Shown: positions 1 through 6,007, counted from the stretch's first letter. The stretch: 8,671 nucleotides of DNA from an uncultured Lachnospiraceae bacterium (GCA_937891165.1 CALAEX010000071.1:1-8671); one strand, 5' to 3'. Notes: generated by a model from the letters alone, not told the origin. Numbers and translations are program-made.

Positions 1-88
1 GAGACGTAGCCCCACTAAGCTCGAAAAGACCTCGCTAAGTGGGAACGTCTCTTTACGGTCCTCCTTAACATCTCATTAGAGTAAGCCG
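1..88 (-). ncRNA. Structured repeat / candidate RNA, copy A (truncated by window edge)
   Basis: Read on the - strand, this is a partial copy of the element seen whole at 172-309 and 7115-7303. The central hairpin is complete. Positions 1-7 (GAGACGT) pair with 45-51, 11-16 (CCCACT) with 38-43, and 18-20 with 34-36. The loop at 21-33 reads, on the - strand, GAGGTCTTTTCGA, identical to copy C. The stem sequence differs from the other copies (CCCACT/AGTGGG here, AGTCCT/AGGACT in copy B) but stays paired, which suggests selection on structure. The 5' segment GGACCG lies at 56-61 on the - strand. The 3' half and one outer arm fall outside the window. The 5' limit near 88 is set only by a GCC resembling the start of the other copies. 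Not assigned to a named family. Confidence 0.5.
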
Positions 89-122
89 TTTGCGAAAGGT
101 ATTGACTAGTTAAATATAAAAT

Positions 123-151
123 TTAATTACTCTTTTAATATATGTTATAAT
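123..151 (+). promoter_or_regulatory. Extended -10 promoter candidate upstream of structured RNA copy B and rsmG
   Basis: TATAAT at 146-151 is preceded by TG at 143-144, giving the full extended -10 form TGnTATAAT. The -35 position (123-128, TTAATT) is a poor match, as is tolerated with an extended -10. The start site would fall near 158, about 14 nt before the structured element at 172-309, so this could drive that RNA, rsmG, or both. Confidence 0.5.
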
Positions 152-168
152 AAAACATTATATGTTTT
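152..168. promoter_or_regulatory. Operator-like palindrome at the predicted start site
   Basis: AAAACATTATATGTTTT is a perfect 7-bp inverted repeat with a 3-nt centre, directly downstream of the -10 at 146-151 and covering the predicted start site. A repressor bound here would block initiation. In such AT-rich DNA a palindrome of this size can arise by chance, and no cognate regulator is identifiable. Confidence 0.25.
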
Positions 169-171
169 CAC

Positions 172-309
172 AAAAGCCAAGTCTTAATAGTATCTGTGCA
201 GAACCGTAAAGAAACGGCAGTCCTTGGCGAGGTTTTTTCGAGCCTAGGACTGTTCCGTTTCGTCCCGAGTGGGAGCGTGTTCAAACAAATACTATTAAGA
301 CGGGCTTTT
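172..309 (+). ncRNA. Structured repeat / candidate non-coding RNA, copy B
   Basis: This ~138-nt element is closed by a long outer stem: AAAAGCC (172-178) with GGCTTTT (303-309), then GTCTTAATAGTAT (181-193) with ATACTATTAAGAC (289-301). Inside, GAACCG (201-206) can pair with CGtGTTC (276-282). The central hairpin pairs 211-217 (GAAACGG) with 255-261, 218-224 with 246-252, and 226-228 with 242-244, leaving a 13-nt loop at 229-241. Positions 201-282 align without gaps to 7173-7254 in copy C, with about 70 of 82 identical by hand count, while the outer arms have unrelated sequence yet still pair. The 3' arm ends GGGCTTTTAT, a weak U-run that might act as the element's own terminator. A promoter candidate ends 20 nt upstream. 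I see no open reading frame or ribosome binding site that explains it. Confidence 0.6.
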
Positions 310-371
310 ATAAAATCTAAAAGATGTATTGAAAAAATATAAAAAAGTATAATTGGTAATAAAAACAGATA

Positions 372-431
372 TGTGAATTATGTTTGTAGAATGTGGATAA
401 CTTAGTTAAAAATTGTGAGTGATGTGGATTG
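372..431 (+). promoter_or_regulatory. DnaA-box cluster candidate before rsmG
   Basis: TGTGGATAA at 392-400 is a perfect DnaA box (complement of TTATCCACA). Two looser 9-mers lie in the same orientation: TGTGAATTA at 372-380 (two mismatches) and TGTGGATTG at 423-431 (one mismatch). Start-to-start distances are 20 and 31 bp, close to two and three helical turns. The DNA at about 305-370 is very AT-rich. This may be an origin-related or DnaA-regulated site. Only one box is exact. Confidence 0.35.
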
Positions 432-443
432 TGAGGGAATTGG

Positions 444-1184
444 ATGGAGAATAGAGATAATTCTGCTTTTCTTATGGATTTAAGGGAGTGGAGATTAGAG
501 TTAAGTGAGCAGCAAATTTTTCAGTTAGAGAAGTATTATGAGATGTTAGTGGAAAAAAATAAAGTGATGAATTTGACTGCAATTACAGAGTATGAAGAAG
601 TGTTGAAGAAGCATTTTTTAGATAGTTTGGCGTTGAGTCAGTTGATGCCGTTGGAGAAAAAAGGGTATCGAGTATTAGATATGGGAACAGGGGCAGGATT
701 TCCTGGGATTCCATTAAAGATTGTATTTCCAGAGTTGGAAATAACATTGATGGATTCGCTGAACAAGCGAATTGTATTTTTACAGGAAGTAATTGCAGAG
801 CTTGGATTGACAGGGATTACTGCAATTCATGCAAGAGCAGAGGAAGCAGGTTTAAAGGCAGAGTATCGGGGAGCTTTTGATTTGTGTGTTTCTAGAGCTG
901 TGGCAAGGTTAGCTTCTTTAGCAGAGTTTTGTATTCCTTTTGTCAAGCAAGGGGGATATTTTGTGCCATATAAATCAGGGGAAATTAAGGAGGAGTTACA
1001 AGAGGCGAAATTTGCAATTCGAGAATTAGGTGGAGAGTATCGAAAGCATATTTCATTTGTGTTACCAAATTCAGATATTGAGAGAACCTTGATTTTAGTG
1101 GAAAAAGTAAAACAAACTCCTAAAAAATATCCACGAGCAGGTGGAAAACCATTGAAGCAACCATTACTGTTTGTGAATAAGTAA
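444..1184 (+). CDS. rsmG: 16S rRNA (guanine(527)-N(7))-methyltransferase RsmG (GidB)
   Basis: This 246-residue protein has the usual RsmG length. The family uses S-adenosylmethionine to methylate N7 of G527 in 16S rRNA; its loss gives low-level streptomycin resistance in several bacteria. Visible family marks are N-terminal MNLTAI (42-47), the SAM-binding motif VLDMGTGAGFPGIP (77-90), an acidic residue after the second strand (LMD, 102-104), SRAVA (150-154), and the basic C-terminal stretch YPRAGGKPLKQPL (229-241). The ATG at 444 is supported by GAGGG at 433-437. Its usual upstream neighbour mnmG is not in the window. Instead more than 400 bp of repeats, a promoter and DnaA-box-like sites precede it, so it is probably transcribed separately here. 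Confidence 0.97.
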   Translation: MENRDNSAFLMDLREWRLELSEQQIFQLEKYYEMLVEKNKVMNLTAITEYEEVLKKHFLDSLALSQLMPLEKKGYRVLDMGTGAGFPGIPLKIVFPELEITLMDSLNKRIVFLQEVIAELGLTGITAIHARAEEAGLKAEYRGAFDLCVSRAVARLASLAEFCIPFVKQGGYFVPYKSGEIKEELQEAKFAIRELGGEYRKHISFVLPNSDIERTLILVEKVKQTPKKYPRAGGKPLKQPLLFVNK

Positions 1185-1267
1185 GTAGAAAAGTGAATGA
1201 TGAATAGGTGGTTGATTATTTTATGGGTAAGAGTATTGGAGAATAATTATTGAGAGGGGACGAGATT

Positions 1268-1756
1268 GTGTATATTCAAGGAAAGTATTTATTAGGGGGA
1301 TTAGATGATATTAGTGAGTGCCTTTCGATTCGGAGAGAGGTTTTTGGGGCGGAACAGCAGTTTTTAACTGCGGGTTCAGAAAATATAGAGGATAAAGAGG
1401 CTATTTTTGTTCTTGCTTATGAAACAAATGAGAGGGGAGAATCTGTTTCGGTAGCTACAGGACGGCTTATTTTTTTAGAGGATAGATTTAAAATTGGCAG
1501 AATTGCAGTAAAAAAAGAATTTCGTGGAAAGCACTATGGAGATTTTGTTGTTCGTATGTTAATAGATAAAGCATTTTCTATGGGAGCAAAAGAAGTATTT
1601 GTTGGTGCTCAGTCTCATGCAATTCCATTTTATGAAAGAATAGGATTTGTTAGACAAAAAGAAGAATATTTTGAGGATGGAATTTATCATTTAATTATGA
1701 AAATTACTTTTCCCGATTGTCAGAAGGATTGCACAAATAGAGAAAGTTGTTTATAA
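1268..1756 (+). CDS. GNAT family N-acetyltransferase with cysteine-containing C-terminal tail
   Basis: This 162-residue cytosolic protein has a GNAT fold. The acetyl-CoA site is IGRIAVKKEFRGKHYG (about 77-91), with RGKHYG as the pyrophosphate-binding Q/RxxGxG/A variant. The later HAIPFYERIGF (118-128) is the usual motif-B region. The substrate cannot be told from sequence; the closest general type is the YjcF/ElaA-like group. I chose GTG at 1268 because AGAGGGGA (1253-1260) sits at good spacing before it. An in-frame TTG at 1250 would add six residues but lies upstream of that ribosome binding site. The C-terminus has Cys151, Cys155 and Cys161 in about a dozen residues, unusual for a GNAT and possibly a metal or redox site. 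It follows rsmG by 83 bp with no clear terminator between, so co-transcription is plausible. Confidence 0.85.
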   Translation: MYIQGKYLLGGLDDISECLSIRREVFGAEQQFLTAGSENIEDKEAIFVLAYETNERGESVSVATGRLIFLEDRFKIGRIAVKKEFRGKHYGDFVVRMLIDKAFSMGAKEVFVGAQSHAIPFYERIGFVRQKEEYFEDGIYHLIMKITFPDCQKDCTNRESCL

Positions 1757-1757
1757 T
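1729..1757 (+). promoter_or_regulatory. Sigma-A-type promoter candidate for the histidine kinase/response regulator pair
   Basis: TTGCAC (1729-1734) and TATAAT (1752-1757) are separated by 17 bp. The -10 overlaps the stop codon of the GNAT gene. Initiation near 1764 would leave a leader of about 85 nt before the kinase ATG at 1849. Confidence 0.5.
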
Positions 1758-1848
1758 GAAAATTATACGACAGTAGCTATTTGGTTATGAGTCAGTAGAG
1801 AAGTGGATTACGAATATCCGTTTGACTAAGGAAACGAGGTAAGGGAGC

Positions 1849-2886
1849 ATGGAAGTAGAATGCAGTGAAATGTTTGATTTTATTATAAGGCTTCAGGAAG
1901 ATATTTCAAGTGAATCAGAAAGCTTATTCTCTAGAAAAAAAGAATTAGAAGAAGAAAAAAAACAAATAGAATTATGGATAGAAAAACAAGAAAAAGTTCA
2001 ACAGGGATTTTCTAAAGAGGTATCAGAGAGTACAGAAATAGTTGTTAAGATAGAACGATTGCGAGTATTGAATTGCAGAATAGAAAAAATAGAAAAAAAA
2101 TATGAGAAACAACAAACGCTACATAAATGTTTAGAAAAATTAAAAAATATGTTTTTTACAATGCATGAAAAATTGCAGGAGATAAACAATACAGAACTTA
2201 GCTTAATAGATTTTAGCACGAAAATTTTAGAAACACAAGAAATGGATAGAAATAGAATTGCTAGAGATTTACACGATTCTTCTGTACAGGGTTTAACTGC
2301 ATTAGTGCATAAGATGGAATATTGTATTAAAATGATAGATAAAGACCCTGTTCGAGTAAAGTTAGAACTTCAAACAATGATTGAATTGAATAAAGAAATT
2401 ATCAATGGTATGCGTGAAATTATATATAATTTAAGACCAATGTCGTTAAATAATTTAGGACTAGTGTCTACGATTGATTCTTATTGTTTGAATATAGGAA
2501 GATGTACAAATGTAGATATTATATTTTATGTAAAGGGAAAAGAGCGAGGACTTCCTTCTATTATGAGCGTTACATTGTATCGTATTGTACAAGAAGCAAT
2601 TAGTAATATATTGCAACATGCATCAGCAAAAAAGGCTGTTGTTATACTTACTTATTTAGATACAAGTATTGAGTTAAGTGTAGAGGATGATGGAAAAGGG
2701 TTTGATGTGGATTGCACACTAGAACAGTCTGATAAGTATAGTTTACATGGTTTTGGGCTTTCTACGATGAAAGAGAGAACAAAATTATTGAAAGGGACGT
2801 TTTGTATAGACTCCGTGTTAGGGAAAGGTACAAAAATGCATATTAGTGTGCCTGCAAAATATGTTGGAGGAAATGAAAATGACTAA
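1849..2886 (+). CDS. Sensor histidine kinase, cytosolic DegS-like (HisKA_3/HATPase)
   Basis: This 345-residue kinase has no predicted membrane segment, as in DegS. Residues 20-115 are a charged, coiled-coil-rich N-terminal region that probably senses an intracellular signal. The dimerization and phosphoacceptor segment DRNRIARDLHDSSVQG (133-148) carries His142. The ATP-binding domain shows an N box with Asn253 (RIVQEAISNILQHAS, 245-259), a G1 box EDDGKGFD (279-286), a G2 box GFGLSTMKER (301-310) and GKGT (325-328), so it looks active. Known DegS is somewhat longer (about 385 residues). The ATG at 1849 fits GAGGT at 1836-1840; a second purine run lies too close to help. It overlaps the response regulator by 8 bp, indicating a translationally coupled pair. 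The signal and regulon are unknown, so I withhold the degS symbol. Confidence 0.9.
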   Translation: MEVECSEMFDFIIRLQEDISSESESLFSRKKELEEEKKQIELWIEKQEKVQQGFSKEVSESTEIVVKIERLRVLNCRIEKIEKKYEKQQTLHKCLEKLKNMFFTMHEKLQEINNTELSLIDFSTKILETQEMDRNRIARDLHDSSVQGLTALVHKMEYCIKMIDKDPVRVKLELQTMIELNKEIINGMREIIYNLRPMSLNNLGLVSTIDSYCLNIGRCTNVDIIFYVKGKERGLPSIMSVTLYRIVQEAISNILQHASAKKAVVILTYLDTSIELSVEDDGKGFDVDCTLEQSDKYSLHGFGLSTMKERTKLLKGTFCIDSVLGKGTKMHISVPAKYVGGNEND

Positions 2887-3529
2887 ACAGATAAAGATAG
2901 TAATAGCGGATGACCATTTGATGCTTCGTGAGGGATTAAAACAATTATTAGAAATGGATGGAGATATTGTTGTTGTAGAAGAAGCTGGAAATGGAGAAGA
3001 ATGTTTACAAATAATTGAACGAATTCATCCCGATGTAGTGTTGTTAGATATTAATATGCCAGTCATGGATGGGTTAAAAATGTTAGAAATTTTAAGAGAT
3101 TCTAAATGGAAGGACCAAAAAGTTTTAATTCTTACCATTCATAATGAGATTGAATATTTAATGAAAGCAATGGAAATTGGAATAGATGGTTATGTTTTAA
3201 AAGATGCTGATTCTGCAATTTTAAAACAAGCAATTATGACGGTGAATGAAGGTGAAAAATACATAGATTATACGATGCTTCCACTATTGAAGGAAAAGTT
3301 AATTCAGGAAAAAGAAAAAAGAGAAGATGCCAAATTAACTCGTAGAGAAATCGAAGTATTGAAGTTGTTGGCAGAAGGTCTTTTTAATAAGGAGATTGCT
3401 TATAAGCTTTCGATAAGTGAAAAAACGGTAAAAAATCATGTTTCTAACATATTTAAGAAGATAGGAGTTTTTGATAGAACACAAGCTGCTGTATATGCAA
3501 TAAAGAATAATATTGTGGACTTATACTAA
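2879..3529 (+). CDS. DNA-binding response regulator, NarL/DegU-like
   Basis: This 216-residue protein is the partner of the upstream kinase. The receiver domain (about 1-122) has the acidic pair Asp11-Asp12, phosphoacceptor Asp57 in LLDINMPVMDG, Thr86 and Lys108, so phosphorylation chemistry is intact. A linker (130-150) precedes a LuxR-type helix-turn-helix (about 153-212: LTRREIEVLKLLAEG, then ISEKTVKNHVSNIFKKIGV). The start is ATG at 2879. GGAGGA at 2866-2871 gives 7-nt spacing to it, while upstream in-frame starts at 2846, 2861 and 2873 lie before or too close to this site. ATGACTAA overlaps the kinase stop. Target genes cannot be inferred. It could control its own operon or surface, motility or competence genes as DegU does in Bacillus. 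A separate promoter for parA follows 8 nt after the stop. Confidence 0.92.
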   Translation: MTKQIKIVIADDHLMLREGLKQLLEMDGDIVVVEEAGNGEECLQIIERIHPDVVLLDINMPVMDGLKMLEILRDSKWKDQKVLILTIHNEIEYLMKAMEIGIDGYVLKDADSAILKQAIMTVNEGEKYIDYTMLPLLKEKLIQEKEKREDAKLTRREIEVLKLLAEGLFNKEIAYKLSISEKTVKNHVSNIFKKIGVFDRTQAAVYAIKNNIVDLY

Positions 3530-3536
3530 AAGGTTT

Positions 3537-3565
3537 TTGACAGTAAGCAGATTATATATTATAAT
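3537..3565 (+). promoter_or_regulatory. Consensus sigma-A promoter for the parAB operon
   Basis: TTGACA (3537-3542) and TATAAT (3560-3565) are both perfect matches with an ideal 17-bp spacer. Predicted initiation near 3572 gives a leader of about 110 nt before parA that contains the whole parS palindrome at 3614-3655. Confidence 0.8.
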
Positions 3566-3613
3566 GAAACCGTAGAATAGGCTTATGAGAAAAGAGGCTT
3601 TTTACTTATAACT

Positions 3614-3655
3614 AAAGAAATCTAAATGTTTCACGTGAAACATTTAGATTTCTTT
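3614..3655. promoter_or_regulatory. parS: parS site 1 within a 42-bp perfect palindrome
   Basis: The 16-bp core TGTTTCACGTGAAACA (3627-3642) is a perfect parS, the centromere-like site bound by ParB. The palindrome extends flawlessly on both sides to 3614 and 3655, well beyond what ParB recognition is known to need. It lies in the predicted leader of parA, 28 bp before the ATG. As RNA it would form a stem of up to about 20 bp, so it may also affect transcription or translation of parA, or end the upstream transcript. Confidence 0.95.
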
Positions 3656-3683
3656 GATTAAGTATAAAATAGAAAGGAATATT

Positions 3684-4469
3684 ATGGGAAGAATAATTGC
3701 GATTGCAAATCAAAAGGGTGGAGTTGGTAAAACAACAACAGCAATTAACTTAGCAGCTTGTCTTGCTGAAAAAAAACATGATGTTTTAGTTATTGATATT
3801 GACCCACAGGGAAATACTACATCAGGACTTGGAGTGAAGAAAAAAAAGCTACAACAAACTATTTATGATATGATGTTGGGCAATTGTACCTTGGAACAAT
3901 GTAAGACAAAGAGTGTGATGAAAAATTTATTTGTGCTTCCTTCAGATGTAGAACTTGCAGAAGCGGAAATTGAATTAATCAATGTAGAAAATAGAGAATT
4001 TATTTTAAAGAGTTTGATTGAGCCTGTAAAAGATGAGTATGATTTTATTATTATTGATTGTCCGCCATCTTTAAATATTCTTACTGTAAATGCAATGACA
4101 ACAGCAAATACAGTTATTGTTCCTATTCAATGTGAATATTATGCATTAGAAGGGCTATCTCAGTTAATGTATACGATTAATTTAGTAAAAAAGAGATTGA
4201 ATCCAAGTCTAGAGATAGAAGGTATTGTATTTACTATGTATGATGCTAGAACAAATCTTTCTTTGCAAGTCGTGGAAAATGTAAAGAAAAATTTGAATCA
4301 GAATATATACAAAAGTATTATCCCAAGAAATGTACGTTTGGCAGAAGCACCAAGTCATGGGATGCCTATTAATTTATATGATCCTAGGTCAGCTGGTGCG
4401 GAAGGATATCGTCAGTTAGCAGATGAAGTAATCCAACATGGAGAAAGAATTTGGCATTATGAATTGTAG
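3684..4469 (+). CDS. parA: Chromosome-partitioning ATPase ParA (Soj)
   Basis: This 261-residue protein is close to the 253 of Bacillus Soj. ParA ATPases bind DNA non-specifically as ATP dimers and are stimulated by ParB to segregate origins; Soj also modulates DnaA. Visible marks are the deviant Walker A motif KGGVGKTTT (11-19) with signature Lys11 and catalytic Lys16, the switch Asp40 in IDIDPQGN, Walker B IIIDCPPSL (122-130), and the C-terminal RLAEAPSHG (218-226). The ATG at 3684 has AAAGGA at 3673-3678. An upstream in-frame TTG at 3654 would overlap the palindrome and lacks a ribosome binding site. It leads an apparent operon with parB and the DUF4446 gene under the promoter at 3537-3565. 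The chromosomal type is indicated by context and by parS. Confidence 0.97.
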   Translation: MGRIIAIANQKGGVGKTTTAINLAACLAEKKHDVLVIDIDPQGNTTSGLGVKKKKLQQTIYDMMLGNCTLEQCKTKSVMKNLFVLPSDVELAEAEIELINVENREFILKSLIEPVKDEYDFIIIDCPPSLNILTVNAMTTANTVIVPIQCEYYALEGLSQLMYTINLVKKRLNPSLEIEGIVFTMYDARTNLSLQVVENVKKNLNQNIYKSIIPRNVRLAEAPSHGMPINLYDPRSAGAEGYRQLADEVIQHGERIWHYEL

Positions 4470-4498
4470 TATTCTAGAAGCAGAGAAAGGAAGTAGGT

Positions 4499-5392
4499 AT
4501 GGCAGGAAAGAAGAGAGGTCTTGGACTAGGACTTGATAATTTAATTCCTAATATAGGTCTAGATATGACAGAATTAGATGGACAAAATGATAATGTTTCA
4601 CGTGAAACATTCGTGTCAATTAATGATATTGAGCCAAATCATCTTCAACCAAGAACTAGATTTGATGAAGATAGCTTACACGAGTTGGCAGATTCTATTA
4701 AACAGTATGGTATTATCGAACCTTTAATTGTTCAAAAGAAAGAAAAACGATTTGAAATAGTTGCTGGGGAAAGAAGATGGCGTGCTGCTAGAATTGCTGG
4801 ATTAAAAGAAGTTCCTGTAGTAGTAAGAGAGTTTTCTGAAAATGAAATTTTTACTATTGCATTAATTGAGAATCTTCAACGAGAAGATTTGAATCCAATA
4901 GAAGAAGCAGTCGCATATCAAAAGTTGATTCAGGACTTAAATTTAAAACAAGAAGAAGTTGCAGAAAAAGTATCGAAAAGTAGAACAGCTATTACAAATT
5001 CGATGCGTTTATTAAAATTAGACCAAAGAGTACAGCAAATGTTAATAGATGAAATGATTACAGAAGGTCATGGGCGTGCTTTAATACCAATTACTGATTT
5101 AGAAGAACAATTTAAAATTGCAATGAAAGTATTCGATGAAAAGCTGAGTGTTCGTGAAACAGAGAAGTTGATTAAGCGAATACAAGAAGATAAGGAAAAG
5201 TTGAAATCTTCTAGCAAGGTAGAGGAAAAGGATGATAGTTTTATTTACAGAGGGTTAGAAGAAAAATTGAGACAAATATTAGGAACAAAAGTTGAAATTA
5301 AAAAGAAAGCAAAAAAAGGTGGCAAAATAGAAATTGAGTATTATTCTATAGATGAATTAGAACGGATTGTGGAATTATTGGAGGTAAAATAA
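4499..5392 (+). CDS. parB: Chromosome-partitioning protein ParB (Spo0J), parS-binding CTPase
   Basis: This 297-residue, full-length chromosomal ParB loads at parS, hydrolyses CTP, slides as a clamp and recruits SMC. In order there is a short basic N-terminus (KKRGLGLGLDNLIP, 4-17) resembling the ParA-activating tail; a ParB/sulfiredoxin-type N domain (about 38-130) with the CTP-binding GERRWRA (90-96) and ENLQRED (124-130); a helix-turn-helix domain (about 148-215) for parS; a charged linker; and a C-terminal dimerization domain (about 246-297). The ATG at 4499 is preceded by AAAGGAA (4486-4492), 29 bp after parA. Residues 32-37 (NVSRET) are encoded by a perfect parS, a recurring arrangement in Firmicutes. 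Confidence 0.97.
   Translation: MAGKKRGLGLGLDNLIPNIGLDMTELDGQNDNVSRETFVSINDIEPNHLQPRTRFDEDSLHELADSIKQYGIIEPLIVQKKEKRFEIVAGERRWRAARIAGLKEVPVVVREFSENEIFTIALIENLQREDLNPIEEAVAYQKLIQDLNLKQEEVAEKVSKSRTAITNSMRLLKLDQRVQQMLIDEMITEGHGRALIPITDLEEQFKIAMKVFDEKLSVRETEKLIKRIQEDKEKLKSSSKVEEKDDSFIYRGLEEKLRQILGTKVEIKKKAKKGGKIEIEYYSIDELERIVELLEVK
4594..4609. promoter_or_regulatory. parS: parS site 2, inside the parB coding sequence
   Basis: TGTTTCACGTGAAACA is identical to the core of the first site and lies 967 bp downstream of it. The palindrome extends to 4592-4611. It encodes residues 32-37 of ParB (NVSRET), so the site constrains both DNA and protein. Confidence 0.96.
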
Positions 5393-5400
5393 TAGAATAA

Positions 5401-5904
5401 ATGAGTCGAGAAGAAATGCTTTTGATTGCCGTGTTTGTATTAGCAATTATGACAGCGTCATTGTTATCGATGACAATTATAGCATTAACTAAAGTGAAAT
5501 TTTTAACTAAAAAATATAATGCTTTTATGAAAGGTGCAGGAGGAATTTCACTAGAAAGTGCTATTTTAACAAAGATTAAAGATATTGATTCTTTAAAACA
5601 AGAAAATAAAAATATTTCTGAAAAATTAGATACGATTTATAATAGGTTTATTAATACATACCAGAAGATAGGTGTTGTAAAGTATGATGCGTTTAAAGAT
5701 ATGGGAGGAGGAAAACTAAGTTTTTCTTTGTGTCTTTTAGATGATGAAAATAGCGGGTTTATTTTAACTGGTATGCATACACGAGAAGGATGTTATACTT
5801 ATGTCAAAGAAGTAATTAAAGGAGAGGCTTTTGTAGTTCTTGCTTCTGAAGAAAAAAAAGCGTTAGAGGAAGCAAAAAGTAAAAAGGTTCTTTATGCAGA
5901 GTAG
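5401..5904 (+). CDS. DUF4446 family membrane-anchored protein
   Basis: This 167-residue protein of unknown function matches my recollection of the DUF4446 family, often found directly after parB in clostridia. An N-terminal transmembrane helix (about 7-29) is followed by the family-like KYNAFMKGAGGISLESAIL (38-56), a predicted coiled coil (about 57-90), and a C-terminal beta-rich part with VVKYDAFKDMGGGKLSFSLCLLDD (92-115). The bulk is probably cytoplasmic. The only good Shine-Dalgarno, GGAGGT at 5380-5385, is 15 nt from ATG 5401, longer than usual. A stop codon immediately upstream in frame excludes an earlier start. It lies 8 bp after parB, so it is almost surely in the parAB operon. A role in partitioning is inferred from position only. 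Confidence 0.85.
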   Translation: MSREEMLLIAVFVLAIMTASLLSMTIIALTKVKFLTKKYNAFMKGAGGISLESAILTKIKDIDSLKQENKNISEKLDTIYNRFINTYQKIGVVKYDAFKDMGGGKLSFSLCLLDDENSGFILTGMHTREGCYTYVKEVIKGEAFVVLASEEKKALEEAKSKKVLYAE

Positions 5905-5967
5905 AGAGAATTTCGTGAGAATAGTTATAGGAAAAAGTTGTTACTAAAAATAAAATGTCCAATAGTA

Positions 5968-6007
5968 GTAGAAATCTGCGAGAAAGGGTAAAACAGACCT
6001 TTTCTAC
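5968..6007 (+). other. Weak hairpin in the leader of the HD-GYP gene
   Basis: GTAGAAA-TCTG (5968-5978) can pair with CAGA (5994-5997) and TTTCTAC (6001-6007), an 11-bp stem with a 3-nt bulge at 5998-6000. It lies in the 146-bp gap between the DUF4446 gene and the HD-GYP gene. No T-tract follows, so it is a poor terminator. I see no known riboswitch features and no convincing promoter in the gap. Confidence 0.3.

Noticed and set aside
172..309. A MITE or insertion-sequence remnant
   Set aside because: Terminal arms are not conserved between copies, no target-site duplication is evident, and no transposase is present. It is not fully excluded, but compensated arms fit RNA structure better.
1..309. 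CRISPR array or retron RNA
   Set aside because: There are no regularly spaced direct repeats, no cas genes and no reverse transcriptase in the window.
329..353. Promoter TTGAAA ... TATAAT before rsmG
   Set aside because: The spacer is only 13 bp, too short for a standard sigma-A promoter; a -10-like element alone is weak evidence in such AT-rich DNA.
1998..2219. Antisense open frames opposite the kinase, HD-GYP, DUF4446 and DUF3881 genes
   Set aside because: They mirror well-supported genes, lack ribosome binding sites and resemble no protein family.
3573..3613. Terminator hairpin for the response regulator between its stop and parS
   Set aside because: The best stem in this stretch has several mismatches; the parS palindrome is the only strong hairpin there.
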